A stretch of 64,000 nt of DNA from Cunninghamia lanceolata (lineage: Eukaryota > Streptophyta > Pinopsida > Cupressales > Cupressaceae), in assembly GCA_027924645.1 (NCBI GenBank), contig BSBN01000297.1, forward strand, positions 9,486,001 to 9,550,000. Reading direction: 5' to 3'. A program made the position numbers and the translations under genes. Below the pieces are notes generated by a model. The model was not told the DNA's origin and ran no database searches. It saw nothing but the letters and a program-made list of their open reading frames with translations. Positions 60,101 through 64,000 of this stretch are shown here, piece by piece. Positions within the stretch are counted from its first letter, which is position 1. Each line of letters opens with the position of its first letter.

Positions 60101-61169
60101 AATTAGATATCTGAGATTGAAATTAGATCATTATGTGTATTACAAGTTTGACAATGATTACATTCTCATTATTGTATTATATGTTGATGATATGTTGTTG
60201 ATTAGGAATGTTAAGAATATGATTTCTAATTTGAAGTCTCAGTTTTCAGCATAGATTGAGATGAAAAATCTTGGGGCAAAGAGGTACATTTTGGGGATGG
60301 AAATTAGAAGAGACAAAGCTAACAAAAAACTTTGGTTAGGCTAGAGTAAGTATGTGAAGACCGTGTTGGACAGGTTCAGCATGGTAGATTGTAGACCGTT
60401 GTGTGTTCCTGTTTCATTGGGGACAAAGTTGTATGTTAATGATTGTCCAAAATCTCCTAGTGAGGTGGAGGACATGAGCAAAGTACCTTATGACAGTGTT
60501 GTTAGCAGTTTGATGTATGCTATGGTTTGTACAAGACCAGACATTGCCCAAGCAGTGGGAGTCCTTAGTCGATTTATGGTTAATCTTGGACAGGTACATT
60601 GGGATGCTGTTAAACGAGTGTTCTGATATTTAAGGGGTGCTTCTGATTATTCTATATGCTATCACAATAATGCTACAAGACCTTCACATTCAGTTTGTAT
60701 TTGTGGATTTGTGGATTCAGATTAGGCAGGTGACATTGACAGCGGGAGATCCATCAGTGCCTATGTGTTCACTATGTTTGGTGGTGCAATTAGATGGATG
60801 AGTAAGCGACAACCTATGGTTGCTTTGTCCACTACTAAAGCTAAGTATATGGATACAACTAATGCTTGCAAGGAAACCATTTGGCTTAAGAGATTATGTT
60901 CAAATATTGGTGTTGATGCAAGTCAGATTATGATTAGTTGTGATAGTTAGAGTGCAATTTGCGTTGCAAAGAATCTAACTTTCCATGCCAGAACAAAGCA
61001 TATTGATGTATAGTTTCACTTTGTGTGAGACATGGTAGAGGATGGGAAGGTAAATTTGAAGAAGGTAGATACTTTGAAGAATGTTGCAGATGCATTGACA
61101 AAACCAGTGGGCACAGAGAAGTTCAGATGGTGTTTGGAGTCTATGGGCCTCTCGGCCTATAGCAGTTAA
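57128..61169 (+). pseudogene. Copia gag-pol polyprotein remnant
   Basis: Start chosen at MEMATTSRKLEVEKFNGTNF (57128). An in-frame ATG at 57080 adds an unlikely Cys-rich leader. Gag core, basic Lys/Ser region and knuckle CWNYGKTGHFQKEC (second Cys is Tyr; about 57829-57870). Protease LLIDSIASFHM (DSG is DSI). Integrase WHLRYGHIGEKG...CKHCIYGK, SFIDDYSRRTW, ITDNGGEF, NGVAERMNRT, so the catalytic acidic residues remain. A two-base loss near 59171 after HLHVFG shifts the frame once. RT: MASLEKNKTWDLVPLPDGW, EQMDVKTTFLHSDLDKEIYM, LYVDDMLL intact. RNase H: GFVDSD, ALSTTKAKYM (both Glu of TEAEY are Lys), ARTKHIDV. It ends SAYSS at 61169. About 18 stops, mostly at expected CAG, CAA, CGA or TGG codons. 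Confidence 0.92.
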
Positions 61170-61207
61170 ATCCTATTGATTCTATTGGCTCTTACAAGGT
61201 GTTTCAC

Positions 61208-61218
61208 AAGTGGGAGAA
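61208..61218 (+). other. Polypurine tract of the nested Copia
   Basis: AAGTGGGAGAA directly before the right LTR. Confidence 0.85.
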
Positions 61219-62268
61219 TGTTAGGAATTATGGTGTCTCAACCTTGGTATTTTCTTGTATTTTTACATTGTATTTATTTATTAATTGCCTATTGTATTAA
61301 TTGGATGCAAATCCTATTTTGTCATATTGTGGGAGTTAGCACGATGATGTGTCATCCTACATGGCATATGACCACATGTATTTTTTTCCTCACATGAGGA
61401 GATATGTGTCCCACTTAGTGGTAGGAATATTTTTCCATGTGTCAGCATCTTGGATGTTGTGTAAGATAATATTGACCATAACGGTCATGAGAGATTCCTA
61501 TGACAAAGTTATGACATGTAAGAGTAGAAAATAGGAGATTCTATGATAGGTGAAGACATGTGTCAAAGAGCATCTTTGAAAAAGGCATCTTTGGGAACCT
61601 CAAGGTGGACTATGACATGTTGTAAGAGAATGTGCTATTTATAGCCTATGTATGACAAATTCTCTTATAGCTATAAGTTATGCCAGCTATGACTAATTCT
61701 ATGACAGTTGTAAGAGTCGTAAGAGCATCTGTCATAGCCCATTTTGCAATAGGAGACCTCCTTGGGATGGGGTGACTTGACAAGTGTCAAGAGCATCCTA
61801 TAGAGTTGGACATGTGTCCATAGGCATGGGTTTTGGACCATGAGACCATGTTGAACGCCCATCCCTATGTGGAGCCATTTTTGTCTTGTATATTCTATGT
61901 AAATAGGTGCTTTGAAGAGGAGATGTATTACAGGTTTGACAGGTACTGTTATGCTACCAGTTTGTCTCTAGACATGAGTGTTGGAGACCCTTGAGAGCTT
62001 GCATTGCAAGTGTATTGTAAATGATTTCAGTTTTGTTAATACGTTGTGTAGGTTTTGGAGTGTGGGGTTTTTCACTTGATAAGGGTTTTCCCCACGTATA
62101 TCTTGGGTCTCTCTTCTTCTGTCTCATTTTCTTGTTTATGTGTTTGCTGCAATATCTCTATTATTGGGTTTAAAATTATTGTAATAGTTAGGATAAATTG
62201 AATTTGCACTCTCCTCCCCTCATTAGATTAGTGTAGGAAGTGATTTCCACACACCTAGCTTCCTTTCA
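61219..62268 (+). repeat. 3' LTR of the nested Copia
   Basis: 1,050 bp, collinear with 55968-57015. Confidence 0.92.
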
Positions 62269-64000
62269 GAAAACACTATCCAATAAGGGTGGTGGTGAGT
62301 TTGAAACATATGATTTGGGAGATGATAAACACCCCATAAAGGTGTTCATTGGGAAAGCATGTATCCCTAGAAGAGAAGGAGGGAATTATTCAAGCACTTA
62401 AAGACATTACAGAAGTGATAACTTGGGGCTATGAAGACTTGAAGACCTTTGATACATCCATCATCACTCACACCATCCCCCTAAAACCTAATTCCAAGCC
62501 TTGCAGACAAAGACAAAGACTGGTAAATTCTCTTTTGGAACCACTAATCTACAAGGAGGTCAAAACATTGTCTACAAATATCATATTCCCAGTGAGACAT
62601 TTGATTTGGGTAGCTAATCTGTTTCTAGTTAGGAAAAAGATTGGGGATATTTGTTTATGTGTCAACTTTAGAAAGTTGAATAGAGCTTCAGAGAAGGATA
62701 ATTATCCACTCCCCTCCTTGGATAAAGTTCTACAGATTGTTAATGGTTTGAAAATGATGTCCTTTTTGGATGGGTTTTCTAGATATAATCAGATCATGAT
62801 CAATGAAGAGGATCAGTTCAAGACATCTTTCACCTACAAACAGAGTGTATATGCTTATAGATAGATTCCCTTTAGGTTGATCAATGTAGGTACAACATTC
62901 CAGAGAGCCATGGACATCACCTTTAAAGGACTAGTTGGCAAGTGTATCATCATATATATGGAGGACCTTATAGTCTTCTCAAAGAGCAAATCCAACCATG
63001 TATCTGATTTAAGGAAGATTCTTCAATGATGTAGACAGTATGGTGTTTCCTTCAATCCCAAAAAATGCATATTTGGAGTTACAGAAGGCAAGATTCTAGG
63101 TCATATCATTTGAGAAGAAGGCATCTGAATTGACCTAGAGAGAGTTGAAGCCATCCAAAAACTCCCATTTCTAGGTAGAAAAAAGGAACTTAACTCATTC
63201 TTTGGTAAGATTAACTTCGTCAGAAAATTCATTACTAGCTTTGCTGAGATAGTAAATCCCTTGAATGGCATGCTCAAAAAAGATGCTAAACTAGAATAGA
63301 ATTCAGAGGTTAATCCAACTTTTTTAAAGATTAAGGACTCCATTGCCAAGGCCCCTAGGTCAACTAGCCTAGATGACAAACTTCCCTTTTATTCGTTCAC
63401 TTCTAAGGCTTCATGTGTGGTTGTATTGACACAAAAGAGAGGACAGGGCGATGAAAGGACTATTGCATTCATGAGTGCTTCTTTGAAAAATATAGAGGTC
63501 AAATATCTGTATATGGAGAAATAGGCTTTCACTTTGGTTAGGGCAATGAAGAATTTTAGACACTACATATTAAGGAGTAAAGTCTTTGTCATTGTTCCTG
63601 ACCAAGTAGTCAAGTCCATGATAATGTAGAGTGAGTTGGGTGAAAGAAGGACAAGTGTATAGTGGTCTTACAAGAATACAACTTGGAAATCTAAGCTATG
63701 AAGTTGGTTAGAGGATAGGGGTTGTTATAGTCTCTAGCAGAACTAGATCAAACAATCACCCACCAACAGTACTCCATGGAAGGCATCACCATAGACCCCT
63801 GATATGTAGACATAGTATATTACTTGTTGAACCACAAATGTCCAAATGGTCTAAACTCTTCTCAAAGAAGGGCTTTGAAGATTAAAAGTCAAAAGTATAT
63901 GATCAAATCAAGCACACTCTATAGAATAAACTATGAAAGGATTTATTTGATGTGCCTAAATCATATAGAAGTAGAGCAAGTTTTGACTAAATTACATAAC
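62269..64000 (+). pseudogene. Ty3/Gypsy pol remnant, part 2: RT, RNase H, integrase start
   Basis: Continues the frame from before the Copia: GGGEFETYDLGDDKHPIKVF, then EGIIQALKDITEVITWGYED. RT: IIFPVRHLIWVANLFLVRKK, ICLCVNFRKLNRASEKDNYP, FLDGFSRYNQIMINEEDQFK. The catalytic box reads IYMEDLIVFSK, so YMDD has become YMED. NPKKCIFGVTEGKILGHII follows. The connection and RNase H read FFGKINFVRKFITSFAEIVN, LPFYSFTSKASCVVVLTQ, AFMSASLKN. Near 63760-64000 a zinc-binding integrase N-terminus begins (YVDIVYYLLNHKCPNGLN, YRINYERIYLMCL) and runs off the window. Several TAG/TGA stops. Confidence 0.85.

Larger units (their letters stand above)
55968..62268 (+). mobile_element. Complete decayed Copia element (6.3 kb) nested in the Gypsy
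   Basis: LTRs 55968-57015 (1,048 bp) and 61219-62268 (1,050 bp) start TGTT(G/A)GGAATTA and end CTTCCTTTCA. They differ at roughly 8% of positions over the first 400 bp. A perfect initiator-Met primer site, a purine tract and a full gag-protease-integrase-RT-RNase H gene are in canonical Copia order. The target duplication is CAAAA (55963-55967) against GAAAA (62269-62273), one base changed. Gag and pol resemble the Tnt1/Tork group (inference). Confidence 0.92.
54072..64000 (+). mobile_element. Ty3/Gypsy retrotransposon, 5' truncated, interrupted by Copia
   Basis: The pol region reads protease, RNase H, [Copia 55968-62268], RT, RNase H and the start of integrase, all on the plus strand. Removing the Copia and one copy of the five-base target duplication leaves the reading frame continuous across the joint. 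It continues past the window end. No LTR is seen inside the window. Confidence 0.85.

Overview
This looks like repeat-dominated nuclear DNA from a large-genome seed plant. A conifer or other gymnosperm fits best, but that assignment is an inference. The evidence is AT-rich sequence, plant-type primer-binding sites (initiator-Met tRNA, and a second type that looks like tRNA-Asn), a plant LINE carrying RNase H, very long LTRs (2.6 to 3.3 kb), deep nesting, and only one convincing small host gene in 64 kb. No rRNA, tRNA or CRISPR was seen.

Left end (1-8250): a degenerate telomere-like array of TTAGGG units (about 205-2164) flips strand and continues as CCCTAA units to about 2453. This is the orientation expected of a telomere-telomere fusion. 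An AT-rich block and a foldback element (2615-2860) follow. The only likely host gene is at 4024-4416. It encodes a small secreted-peptide precursor with three GPNPGGNS-type repeats, behind a TATA box and a G-box/TGACGTCA composite. The rest to 8250 is non-coding and holds a minisatellite and one arm of a 242-bp inverted pair.

Middle (8250-33330): first comes a decayed, 5'-truncated minus-strand LINE (about 8252-13210) with ORF1 zinc knuckle, endonuclease, reverse transcriptase, zinc-binding domain and RNase H. Beside it is a complete 2,635-bp non-autonomous LTR element (13218-15852) with identical-length 285-bp LTRs, TATTAG...CTAATA ends, a GATAT target duplication, and what look like captured LRR receptor fragments. 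A giant-LTR element (18710-28360) follows, with an unrecognised, decayed reading frame of about 670 codons instead of gag-pol. A second, unrelated and also unrecognised reading frame (29771-33326, about 1,185 codons) ends inside a polypurine tract.

Right half (33333-64000): the LTR after that frame is split by a tandem array of two gag-only Copia elements on the minus strand. Its order is LTR-internal-LTR-internal-LTR (34038-47680), with a shared central LTR. Further right is a minus-strand Copia (48413-54071) whose protease and reverse transcriptase are joined in frame with the integrase missing. Then comes a plus-strand Ty3/Gypsy element (54072 to beyond 64000) with an RNase H domain upstream of its reverse transcriptase. 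It is interrupted by a complete but decayed plus-strand Copia (55968-62268).

None of these elements can encode a full intact polyprotein: each has stops, frameshifts or lost catalytic residues. Many stops fall where CAG, CAA, CGA or TGG would be expected, as in old, methylated, deaminated DNA. Coordinates of element ends come from reading paired repeats by eye. Family names come from motifs, not from database searches.
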